A stretch of 6,051 nt of DNA from Deltaproteobacteria bacterium UBA6930 (GTDB taxonomy: Bacteria; Myxococcota_A; UBA9160; UBA6930): the NCBI GenBank assembly GCA_002450755.1, contig DKAI01000029.1, positions 1-6,051 of the forward strand, written 5' to 3'. The position numbers were made by a program, and so were the translations under genes. Numbering within the stretch: the stretch's first letter is position 1; the number at the start of each line of letters is the position of its first letter. A model generated the notes under the pieces. That model did no database searches, was not told the DNA's origin, and worked only from the letters and a program-made list of their open reading frames with translations. Of this stretch, positions 1-5,691 are shown in pieces.

Positions 1-434
1 TCACTTTTATTTTCATTTAATGCTTCGGCCATTGCTTGAACGGGAGTTGGTCCGTTCATGAAGTTACCCATTGCAAGAGAACCGTCGCCCTTAATGTGGC
101 TCGCGTGGTTCCAGGCGTCCTTTCCGGTGTAGGCATAGACTTCTCCAGAAGCAGTCACCGCCCCGACTTGTCGCCAGCTCCAGTGACTGTCAAAAGTTGA
201 AAGGGTAGATTCAATTTCAGCGAAGGACTTTCCTTTATCCCAGAGTTCGAACATCTTGTGGGCATTATGCGGATTTACCGTGGCCTGCGGGGAAGCGACC
301 AGACCTTTTGGATTCCAATTGGGTAATAGGCCGTGATGAAAGGGCGCTATGCGCGCGCAGTTGATCGTTACAGTTGTTAAAGCAATCCCAATTTCTTGAG
401 TGTCTGTGTTGCAAGCCATAACTGTGTAGGTCAT
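1..434 (-). CDS. DUF1028 family protein (Ntn-hydrolase-like), 3' end beyond window
   Basis: The frame opens at the ATG complementary to 432-434 and stays open for 144 full codons to the left edge, so the C-terminal part is missing. The product begins MTYTVMACNTDTQEIGIALT and later has a Trp-rich stretch SHWSWRQVGAV, then EVYAYTGKDAW, GDGSLAMGNFMNGP and VQAMAEAL. This order (N-terminal strand with a TG/TQ turn, QxGVVxxxG-like strand, 'tGxxxxxWxgHxxGdg' and 'qGNmLxGpeVv.aMa') is what I know of DUF1028, a family placed with the Ntn hydrolases. Thr2 would become N-terminal after Met removal and is the natural candidate nucleophile; that is inference. The usual GAVATQ segment is diverged here (GLVASPQATVNP). 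No signal peptide is visible, so a cytoplasmic protein is likely. An AGGA ribosome site lies 8 bases before the start. The gene begins 17 bases after the beta subunit stop, so it is probably the last visible gene of the same operon. The substrate is unknown. Confidence 0.82.
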   Translation of the reverse strand, partial: MTYTVMACNTDTQEIGIALTTVTINCARIAPFHHGLLPNWNPKGLVASPQATVNPHNAHKMFELWDKGKSFAEIESTLSTFDSHWSWRQVGAVTASGEVYAYTGKDAWNHASHIKGDGSLAMGNFMNGPTPVQAMAEALNENKS

Positions 435-451
435 TTGATTTTCCTTTGTTA

Positions 452-1237
452 TTAGGTTCCTCGTAAAATTCCTGTCTTGTCAACGCGGGTCCGAAGAACG
501 TCTAGCTCTTCTTCTGTTGGTGGAGTAGTTGTTGGAACGCTGTTTGGGATTACGAGACTAAATCCGGTGTTCAATTCCACTTCTTCACATGTAACGCCAG
601 GGTGTAGAGATTTTAGCCGCATCGTTTTTTCTTCCTCGGTAAAATCCATAACGCAGAGCGGAGTTACGCAGTATTTGGGTCCACCTCCCGGTATTCCCAA
701 TTTCTTCCGGGCATCTGCTCCCCCCGAGCTCCATCCGACAGAGCTAATGAAGTCGCATTTTTCAACTAACGTCCGAGCAGAGTGTTGATTAAGTACGATG
801 TAGTAGCGGCCTACATGTGTACTTAAAGTTGGAGTGCCCACCGATCCTGGTCCTCTGAATTTCAGGCGTTTATGATTTTCTCCAATACCAATTAGGTTGG
901 TGTTCCCCATAGGGTCGACTTGAATTCCACCAATGAAAAATACACGTTTGTTCCAGTCTTTTACTTGATCAAATCGGTGTCCCCTATCGCTGTAAGATTC
1001 GGCCCAACGAACCACTCTTCGATCCCATCCAAAGGCGGGTAATGGAAGAGATTCAAGTTGATGAACATTCATCCGAGTTCCGAGAAAAATCAGCTCCATG
1101 TTTGGGCCGTGCATGATATGGGCGAGGCGAACAGCAGCCTCAGGAACTGGTAATGCGACGCCGACTTGGAGTTGTTCCCCGTCTTTCAGTTCGCGTGAAA
1201 GGAAGATGGCCATTAGCTCTTGTGGTGTACAGTTCAT
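452..1237 (-). CDS. Class I CoA-transferase-like beta subunit (GctB/IpdB family), catalytic Glu absent
   Basis: This 261-residue protein matches the beta subunit of glutaconate-type class I CoA-transferases in length and layout. It shows an N-terminal helix region, VGVALPVPEAAV (about 25-36), the core strand GGIQVDPMGNTN (103-114), a glycine-rich RGPGSVGTPT segment (128-137) and a C-terminal SLHPGVT motif (210-216) followed by an NTGF turn. Recalled GctB has an ESG motif whose Glu forms the CoA thioester. Here the equivalent stretch reads ELIFLG (48-53), with Phe51 or a neighbour in place of Glu. IpdB, the beta subunit of the mycobacterial steroid ring-cleaving hydrolase IpdAB, also departs from the transferase motif there and shares the SLHPGVT motif. 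The likely role is therefore CoA-ester hydrolysis or C-C cleavage as a heteromer with the upstream alpha subunit; transferase activity is less likely. The start lies only 3 bases after the alpha stop and has no strong Shine-Dalgarno, which suggests translational coupling. Confidence 0.87.
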   Translation of the reverse strand: MNCTPQELMAIFLSRELKDGEQLQVGVALPVPEAAVRLAHIMHGPNMELIFLGTRMNVHQLESLPLPAFGWDRRVVRWAESYSDRGHRFDQVKDWNKRVFFIGGIQVDPMGNTNLIGIGENHKRLKFRGPGSVGTPTLSTHVGRYYIVLNQHSARTLVEKCDFISSVGWSSGGADARKKLGIPGGGPKYCVTPLCVMDFTEEEKTMRLKSLHPGVTCEEVELNTGFSLVIPNSVPTTTPPTEEELDVLRTRVDKTGILRGT

Positions 1238-1240
1238 GTA

Positions 1241-2107
1241 TTAGTACTCGTAGAGTGAGAGTAGTCGTTTTATGCCTACTTCTTCGAGATACTCTTCGTG
1301 TGAAATAGGGGAGAAAAAATAGCGAGTAAGGAAGTCCTCGAGCTGCTCACCCTGATCTTTTGCTACATCAATATAACTTCGAAGAAACGAAGTATCTTGC
1401 ACATAATATCCCCGGCTGTAGAAGGGGTGAGCTCCATAAGGCATGCGAACAATTCCGTCCGCACCGGCAATAGTAGTGGCCCAAGGATTGGCTCTAACGT
1501 CCTCGTTGGATACAATTTTTTCCACTTGGACGATAGTCGCTTTCGCGGCTCGATATAAGAAGAGGTCTAGCCACCCGGGACCTTCGTAGTGTTGTACGTT
1601 GCCGTAAGCATCTGATTCTGCCGCATGAAGGAAGGCCATGTCCGGTTTTATCGCGGGTACTGCCAGCAAAACTTGACCCTCAATCGGATCTTTGATGAGC
1701 TTTAGGTCCTTGTTGATTTTAGGTAGAGAAGTTCCTACTCCACCGCGCCAAGGCAGGTAGGGAAGGGCCTTCCCGGCCGCCTCGAGGCCGGTAGTAAGAA
1801 TACCTTCCTCGCATTCCCAGACGTCCAGTTCGCCGCTTTCGCAAGCGCGGCGAAACGAAGGAGCAACGGCCACCCCAAAGCCACCTCCGGCGTAGTAGCT
1901 TATGACCTTTTTGACGCAGCCGCCTGCAATGAGCATGTCGAGTGACATGCCAGAAGCTATTACAGTTAGGTCGCGTATTTTGTTTCTAATTATTTGTCGA
2001 ATAAATCCCATGGGAGCTGGTTCGCCGAAAGCGAGAGTCATCCCATCAGAGATTTTCGCAATCACTTCTTTTTCCGAAAGAATCTTTTTGCTTCGCTCGG
2101 TCTCCAT
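1241..2107 (-). CDS. Class I CoA-transferase-like alpha subunit (GctA/IpdA family)
   Basis: The 288-residue product has the class I CoA-transferase alpha fold signatures: an ISDGMTLAFG strand near 19-28, RDLTVIASG (45-53), a glycine-rich YYAGGGFG (71-78), LPYLP (115-119), GTSLP (125-129), the AFLHAAESDAYGNV segment (158-171) and PYGAHP (223-228). The C-terminus (from about 238) follows recalled GctA closely, with an HEEYLEEVG motif. The 98-129 region, ECEEGIL through LPYLPWRGGVGTSLP, resembles recalled IpdA, where an active-site glutamate of the alpha subunit is reported to matter for hydrolysis; Glu98, Glu100 and Glu101 are the candidates here. It should pair with the beta subunit encoded 3 bases downstream. 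The initiator is an ATG with no recognisable Shine-Dalgarno, only pyrimidine-rich sequence before it, which fits a leaderless or very short-leader transcript from the promoter at 2116-2145. The substrate is not identifiable; possible compounds include dicarboxyl-CoA and ring-cleavage CoA intermediates. Confidence 0.87.
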   Translation of the reverse strand: METERSKKILSEKEVIAKISDGMTLAFGEPAPMGFIRQIIRNKIRDLTVIASGMSLDMLIAGGCVKKVISYYAGGGFGVAVAPSFRRACESGELDVWECEEGILTTGLEAAGKALPYLPWRGGVGTSLPKINKDLKLIKDPIEGQVLLAVPAIKPDMAFLHAAESDAYGNVQHYEGPGWLDLFLYRAAKATIVQVEKIVSNEDVRANPWATTIAGADGIVRMPYGAHPFYSRGYYVQDTSFLRSYIDVAKDQGEQLEDFLTRYFFSPISHEEYLEEVGIKRLLSLYEY

Positions 2108-2115
2108 CAGGTAGA

Positions 2116-2145
2116 AGAATAGCTTGACAAGCCAGAAATTTTCAA
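2116..2145 (-). promoter_or_regulatory. Candidate sigma70 promoter for the CoA-transferase-like operon
   Basis: Read on the minus strand, TTGAAA (2145-2140) and TATTCT (2121-2116) are separated by 18 bases. This is a 5/6 and 4/6 match to the -35 and -10 consensus. The -10 ends 8 bases before the alpha-subunit ATG, so transcription would start at or within about two bases of the start codon. That would explain the missing Shine-Dalgarno. It is a sequence match only. Confidence 0.42.
2122..2132. promoter_or_regulatory. Palindrome GCTTG-A-CAAGC in the promoter spacer, possible operator
   Basis: Two perfect 5-base arms flank a single central base. The element sits wholly inside the 18-base spacer of the candidate promoter, directly next to the -10 hexamer. 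That is a common place for a repressor or a MerR-type activator to bind, but arms this short also occur by chance, and no regulator gene is visible in the window. Confidence 0.25.
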
Positions 2146-2168
2146 CCTAAGAGAGGGAGCTGATCTTG

Positions 2169-3572
2169 CTAACTCCGTTCTTGATGGAGTTCTAAGATTT
2201 GTGCGATACAGCCCGTCAGTTTCTGAGCGGTAGGTAAGTGCAAAAATTCGTTGGGTCCGTGGGCATTGCTTCCGGGTCCAAGTACTCCCGTGATCACAAA
2301 CTGCGCGTTGGGATACCGTTCACCAAGCATACCCATAAAAGGAATTGTGCCACCTTCGCCCATCATGACTGCTGGCCGGTCGAACCACGTGTTTGAAGCC
2401 TCCCTCAACGAGGCCTCGAGCCAAGGCGCTAGCCGAGGTGAATTCCATCCGGAAGCTGCCATTTCCGATGAGAAGCTAACCCTCGTGCCAGATTCTGGGC
2501 TGGCTTCAAGGCTTCGTCTAATCGCGCGCGCCGCGCTTTCGGCATTTATTTGGGGAGGGGTTCGGATCGAGAGTTTTGCTGAGGTCTGTGTTCGGAGAAC
2601 ATTTCCCGCTTCTTCAAGGGACGGAAGACCGGATGCCCCCGTGATTTCTAGTGAGGGTCCCCAAGTTCTTTTTAGAATCAATTCTGCCGGCTTCTCTTCA
2701 ACACTACAAGGTTCTGCAAACGGAAATCGTTTGTACACGTTTTGTCCCAATATTTTTCCGGACAAATTGGCTTGCGCGATACGATCCCCCGGAATCTCTC
2801 CTTTAAGTTCATCCAAGAGGATCTCTCCAGTTTTTTCGTTTTCTAACCTTGAAAGAGCCTTTCGTAAAAGTCGAAATGACGAAGGTACGATGCCTCCCGC
2901 GTCTCCAGAATGAACACCTTCGTCCAATACCTCTACCGAGAGAATTCCCGATACCACTCCCCGAAGTGAGGTTGTGCACCAAAGCTGTTCATAGTTTCCA
3001 CAGCCTGAATCGAGGCATATAACAAGTTCCGGTTCTCCGACGACTTGGGCGAGATGGTCGATGTAGAAGGGGAGGTCGTAACTTCCACTTTCTTCGCAGG
3101 CCTCAATTAAGATACTGCAGGGGGAATGAGGTATTCCTTGCTCATGAAGAGCTTTAAGCGCAGCGACCGAAGCAAAGACAGCATAGCCGTCGTCTGCTCC
3201 ACCTCTACCATAAAGCCGATCACCGGAAAGGACAGGTTTCCAAGGACCTAATCCAGAGTCCCATCCAGTCATCTCCGGTTGTTTATCAATATGACCATAT
3301 AGGAGTACCTTGGAGTCACCTTTGCCGGGAATTTCGATCCAGATTAGCGGTGTTCGACCTTCAAGACGTACCACATTGACCCCCCAGTCTTCCGCAGCAT
3401 GGTCTTTGCACCAATCGTAAATTAACTGAACCGCCCGTTCGATTGCTCCTCGGCTTTCCCAGTTGGGATCAAAGGCGGGTGACTTCGCAGGTATTGCAAT
3501 GTATTCGCAAAGAGGGTCGAGGATTTGTTTCCAGCTGTAATCAATAAATTCTTTGGACTTCGAAGTATTCAT
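2169..3572 (-). CDS. M20 family zinc metallopeptidase (dipeptidase/carboxypeptidase-like)
   Basis: The 467-residue protein is full length for the carnosinase/Dug1-like branch of M20. The two-metal site is complete: YGHIDKQPE with His94, GRGGADDG with bridging Asp127, IEACEESGS with general base Glu160 and metal ligand Glu161, CLDSG with Asp188, and NAHGPNEF with His438. The lid or dimerisation domain starts near 205 and carries VHSGDAGG (220-227), whose His221 corresponds to the residue that reaches the partner active site in dimeric M20 enzymes. GEGGTIPF (405-412) is the usual late motif. In place of the common DDKG it has DDGY, so it belongs to a distinct subgroup. No signal peptide is seen, so it is probably cytoplasmic and hydrolyses a dipeptide or other small amide; the substrate is not deducible. 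It is first in the leftward gene set, 61 bases before the CoA-transferase-like genes. The ATG has only a weak GAAG before it; a TATTCT 10 bases upstream could be a -10 giving a very short leader. Confidence 0.93.
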   Translation of the reverse strand: MNTSKSKEFIDYSWKQILDPLCEYIAIPAKSPAFDPNWESRGAIERAVQLIYDWCKDHAAEDWGVNVVRLEGRTPLIWIEIPGKGDSKVLLYGHIDKQPEMTGWDSGLGPWKPVLSGDRLYGRGGADDGYAVFASVAALKALHEQGIPHSPCSILIEACEESGSYDLPFYIDHLAQVVGEPELVICLDSGCGNYEQLWCTTSLRGVVSGILSVEVLDEGVHSGDAGGIVPSSFRLLRKALSRLENEKTGEILLDELKGEIPGDRIAQANLSGKILGQNVYKRFPFAEPCSVEEKPAELILKRTWGPSLEITGASGLPSLEEAGNVLRTQTSAKLSIRTPPQINAESAARAIRRSLEASPESGTRVSFSSEMAASGWNSPRLAPWLEASLREASNTWFDRPAVMMGEGGTIPFMGMLGERYPNAQFVITGVLGPGSNAHGPNEFLHLPTAQKLTGCIAQILELHQERS

Positions 3573-3650
3573 TACTTCAAGAAGAATACCCGCTCTTAAG
3601 TTAAATTGGCCGTGCTAGCGTAAAAATTTGCGGACTTTGAAAGGGATAAA
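3573..3650. promoter_or_regulatory. Divergent intergenic region between the M20 and SDR genes
   Basis: These 78 bases separate two genes transcribed away from each other, so both promoters should lie here or overlap the gene starts. Leftward, TATTCT (minus strand, 3588-3583) could be a -10 for the peptidase gene, but no good -35 is seen at the right spacing. Rightward, AT-rich sequence (ttaaatt at 3601-3607, taaaaattt at 3621-3629) is compatible with a promoter, but I cannot assign a convincing pair. AAAGGGA at 3640-3646 is the ribosome site of the dehydrogenase gene. Confidence 0.45.
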
Positions 3651-4379
3651 ATGGCAAAAGACCTAATTTTTGTAACGGGCGGTTCAAGTGGTATTGGTCA
3701 AGGGATGATTGAGGCCCGTACAGACCGTGATGCGCGAGTATTTAATTTGAGTCGTCGGTCGGGAAAAGAGAGTACTCATATTGAGGCTGATCTTGCAAGT
3801 ATCACAGGCTGGGATATTGCTGAGAAACTTTTTATGGAAGAGATTTCAAAATTTTCTGGAGAACGTATCCTGTTTATTCATTCGGCAGGCACTCTATCTC
3901 CAATTGGTTTTGCAGGAGAGCAGGACTCCGATAGGTATCGAAGTAATATTCTGTTGAACTCCGCGGCACCTCAGATTCTTGGGGATTCTTTTCTTCGAGC
4001 GCTCGCAAATTTTCCGGGACTAGGGGTCGTTCTTTTTATTGGCTCAGGTGCCTCACATACGGCATATGCCGGGTGGTCAGGGTATTGCGGAGGCAAAGCG
4101 GCGGCAGATCAGTGGGTAAGGAGTGTAGGTATTGAGCTAACAGCAAGAGGAGATAAAAGTAAGGTCCTTAGTATTGCGCCGGGAATAGTAGAGACGGATA
4201 TGCAGTCAGAAATAAGAAGAACAGAAGCAAAGGATTTTCCTGAAGTTGATATGTTTATATCCCTTCATAATCAAGGAGAGTTAAAGACTGCGGCCGAAGT
4301 TTCTGACAAGATCTGGACGGTACTAGACGCAAATCGATTCAAGAATGGAGAAACCTTGGATCTTCGCGATACCTTATAA
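3651..4379 (+). CDS. Short-chain dehydrogenase/reductase (classical SDR, NADPH-type)
   Basis: The 242-residue protein has the classical SDR order. TGGSSGIG (9-16) is the dinucleotide-binding turn. NLSRR (32-36) has a basic pair after beta-2 that favours NADPH. EADL (45-48) binds near adenine, and HSAG (77-80) replaces the usual NNAG. Asn103 fits the structural Asn. Ser132 and Tyr145-x3-Lys149 are spaced exactly as in active enzymes, and APG (176-178) with ETDM (181-184) follows, as is usual after beta-6. The overall look is closest to the small benzil/sepiapterin reductase-like SDRs, but that is a family impression and the substrate is unknown. AAAGGGA ends 4 bases before the ATG. The gene is read away from the peptidase cluster, so it may be independently controlled. 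The next gene lies 127 bases downstream behind a possible terminator. Confidence 0.92.
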   Translation: MAKDLIFVTGGSSGIGQGMIEARTDRDARVFNLSRRSGKESTHIEADLASITGWDIAEKLFMEEISKFSGERILFIHSAGTLSPIGFAGEQDSDRYRSNILLNSAAPQILGDSFLRALANFPGLGVVLFIGSGASHTAYAGWSGYCGGKAAADQWVRSVGIELTARGDKSKVLSIAPGIVETDMQSEIRRTEAKDFPEVDMFISLHNQGELKTAAEVSDKIWTVLDANRFKNGETLDLRDTL

Positions 4380-4423
4380 AATTTCCTGCTAACGATTGAG
4401 CCCCTCCAGGCTAAAAACACCAT

Positions 4424-4453
4424 AAAGGAAGGCTTTCCTTTGCGGGGTCTTTT
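4424..4453 (+). terminator. Hairpin after the SDR gene, weak terminator candidate
   Basis: AAAGGAA (4424-4430) and TTCCTTT (4435-4441) form a 7-base stem with a GGCT loop. A T-rich tcttttc follows after six bases (GCGGGG). CCCC at 4401-4404 could pair with GGGG at 4444-4447 to close a larger structure just before that run. The stem is AT-rich and the T run is broken, so termination is only possible. Confidence 0.3.
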
Positions 4454-4464
4454 CATGATAGGGT

Positions 4465-4517
4465 TATGACTGATTCTGATATCTAAGGAATCTTTGGAGG
4501 TAAGATATGACTGATTC
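4465..4517 (+). repeat. 12-base direct repeat duplicating the MAPEG gene start
   Basis: TATGACTGATTC occurs at 4465-4476 and again at 4506-4517, with the copies offset by 41 bases. The second copy holds the start codon and codons 2-4 of the MAPEG gene. The first therefore encodes the same MTDS beginning, but runs into a stop after six codons. Confidence 0.9.
4466..4486 (+). other. Possible six-codon upstream minicistron (MTDSDI)
   Basis: An ATG at 4466 opens MTDSDI and ends with TAA at 4484-4486, 20 bases before the MAPEG start codon. Only a weak AGGG (4460-4463) precedes it, at very short spacing, so translation is uncertain. It could be a leader peptide or simply the remnant of a duplicated gene start. 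No attenuator-type run of one amino acid is present. Confidence 0.2.
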
Positions 4518-4914
4518 CATGGTTGCTTTGTGCGGTTTTGCAGGCTGGACGCTTGCTCTGGTTTTTGTTCTCGTAAATGTTCGTCTTCTAAATAGTGTAT
4601 CAACAGGGAAAGCTCTGAATTCTTTCTCTCCTGCAGGCGGCGATTTGGATGGCTTTGGGCAAAGGGTTACGAGGGCCCACTTAAATTGTCTTGAGGTTCT
4701 GCCGGTAGCCGCAGCAGTTATTTTGGGAGCTGCTGTCTCAGGTAACAATGCCATAACGGACGCTTGGGCAATGATTTTTCTTTGGGCACGAATCGTTCAG
4801 AGCGTCGTTCATCTCGTTGGTACCAGCACTCCACTCATATTAATAAGAGGGACTTTCTTTTTCATGCAAATAGTAATCCTGGCCGTTTGGGTTTATAAAC
4901 TTATAACGGTATAG
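4507..4914 (+). CDS. MAPEG family integral membrane protein
   Basis: The 135-residue protein has four hydrophobic segments, near 6-28, 62-78, 84-104 and 113-133, as expected for MAPEG (membrane-associated proteins in eicosanoid and glutathione metabolism). The family motif RAHLNCLEVLP (56-66) lies at the start of the second helix, and the third helix has ARIVQSVVH (94-102), matching the family's AR...H pattern. Eukaryotic members include microsomal glutathione transferases; bacterial members are mostly uncharacterised, so a glutathione-linked or lipid-related activity in the inner membrane is a family-level guess. The start is well supported: GGAGG (4496-4500) sits 6 bases before the ATG, the best ribosome site in the window. 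The VOC protein gene follows after 55 bases on the same strand, and the two may be co-transcribed. The leader contains a duplicated copy of the gene start. Confidence 0.9.
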   Translation: MTDSMVALCGFAGWTLALVFVLVNVRLLNSVSTGKALNSFSPAGGDLDGFGQRVTRAHLNCLEVLPVAAAVILGAAVSGNNAITDAWAMIFLWARIVQSVVHLVGTSTPLILIRGTFFFMQIVILAVWVYKLITV

Positions 4915-4969
4915 GCGAGTTACTTTCCATTCGAGACAGAGTTGACTGGAAAAATGTTTGGGAGGATCG

Positions 4970-5467
4970 ATGAAAGTTCGTGGGCTGCATCACAACGCAT
5001 ACAGGTGTCGCGATTCTGAAGAGACGAGAACGTTTTACGAGGATTTCTTGGGGCTTCCTTTAGCGAAAGCGCTTGCAATAGGAACGACGAAGACAGGACG
5101 CAATGCGTCCGCATTGCATACTTTTTACGAAATGGCAGATGGATCATTCTTGGCCTTTTTCGAAGTACCTGAAATGGACTTCGAATTTAAAATGCAACAC
5201 GACTTCGATCTCCACATTGCACTCGAAGTTGCGAATGAGGATTTAGATTTAATGGTTCAGAAGGCTTCGCGAGAAGGTAAAGAGGTGCGAGGTCCAGTTG
5301 ACCATGGTCTAGTTCGTTCGATTTACCTTAGAGATCCGAATGGTTATGTAATTGAGCTGACTGCCAAGACACCTAGTCATGACAAAATGATGAACTCGTC
5401 TGATAATAATGCTCGCTCTATTCTGGAGAATTGGCAGATAGCGAAAGTCTCTGAGCGTTGCCGGTAA
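4970..5467 (+). CDS. VOC superfamily protein (glyoxalase/extradiol dioxygenase fold)
   Basis: The 165-residue product has two paired VOC half-domains. The first starts LHHNAYRCRDSEETRTFYEDFLGLPL, where the His-His pair at 7-8 and the FYEDFLG helix end are typical; its second part has GSFLAFFEV (58-66). The second half has DLHIALEV (80-87), then YLRDPNGYVIEL (119-130). The candidate metal site is His8, His82 and Glu129, with Glu65 as a possible fourth ligand in the glyoxalase I manner. The fold is clear, but the reaction (isomerase, dioxygenase, epimerase or thiol transferase) is not. I take the ATG at 4970 as start. A longer frame from TTG at 4958 exists, but GGGAGG at 4960-4965 overlaps it and sits 4 bases before the ATG, so it must be the ribosome site. 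The polar C-terminal tail from about 133 is extra. It follows the MAPEG gene, another family with glutathione-using members. Confidence 0.88.
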   Translation: MKVRGLHHNAYRCRDSEETRTFYEDFLGLPLAKALAIGTTKTGRNASALHTFYEMADGSFLAFFEVPEMDFEFKMQHDFDLHIALEVANEDLDLMVQKASREGKEVRGPVDHGLVRSIYLRDPNGYVIELTAKTPSHDKMMNSSDNNARSILENWQIAKVSERCR

Positions 5468-5691
5468 ATCATTTTCAGGGTGTTCGATATGCTTAATTAC
5501 GTCTCTTTAAATTCTAAGATCCGTTACTTTCGTAGGCGCTTATTTCCCCTTTAAGTTTTTTAACTTCATAGAAGTATTGAGCTTAGAATTCGACTTGATA
5601 ATGAGAAAAGTTATCTTTCGTAGACTTTGTGAAACTCTGGTAAATCTCATAGGTCTGCCCGGGTAGATAGATTGTTCTGTTTAGGAAGGCG
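5468..5691. other. Non-coding gap between VOC and MORN genes, with weak inverted repeats
   Basis: No gene is visible in this stretch on either strand. It holds a 9-base inverted repeat (AATTCTAAG at 5510-5518, CTTAGAATT at 5582-5590). Between the arms are two small mutually exclusive hairpins: AAGTT/AACTT (5553-5557, 5562-5566) and ACTTC/GAAGT (5563-5567, 5571-5575). GATAAT near 5596-5601 resembles a -10 element, but no matching -35 is at proper spacing. A convincing terminator for the VOC gene is not seen. Confidence 0.5.

Noticed and set aside
265..483. Minus-strand open frame overlapping the DUF1028 start
   Set aside because: It overlaps the DUF1028 and beta genes in another frame, both of which match known families. 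Its translation is unstructured.
477..788. Plus-strand open frame opposite the CoA-transferase-like beta gene
   Set aside because: It is antisense to a clearly conserved gene, and its low-complexity serine-rich start has no family resemblance.
2124..2129. Perfect TTGACA on the plus strand
   Set aside because: There is no acceptable -10 at 16-18 bases downstream, and it would drive transcription antisense into the M20 gene. It is better explained as part of the spacer palindrome.
2251..2913. Long plus-strand open frame (220 codons) opposite the M20 gene
   Set aside because: It lies wholly antisense to a peptidase with complete catalytic motifs, has no ribosome site I can see and a Pro/Ser/Arg-rich translation typical of a shadow frame.
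4271..4754. Two overlapping minus-strand open frames opposite the SDR end and MAPEG start
   Set aside because: They run antisense to supported genes and across their intergenic region; their basic, low-complexity products have no motif.
4958..4969. TTG start giving the VOC protein four extra residues
   Set aside because: The extra codons overlap the GGGAGG ribosome site, and the ATG at 4970 has proper spacing and begins at the usual VOC N-terminus.
5553..5575. Terminator after the VOC gene
   Set aside because: The stems are 5 bases and AT-rich, and the T run lies in the loop rather than after a stem, so it does not look like an intrinsic terminator.
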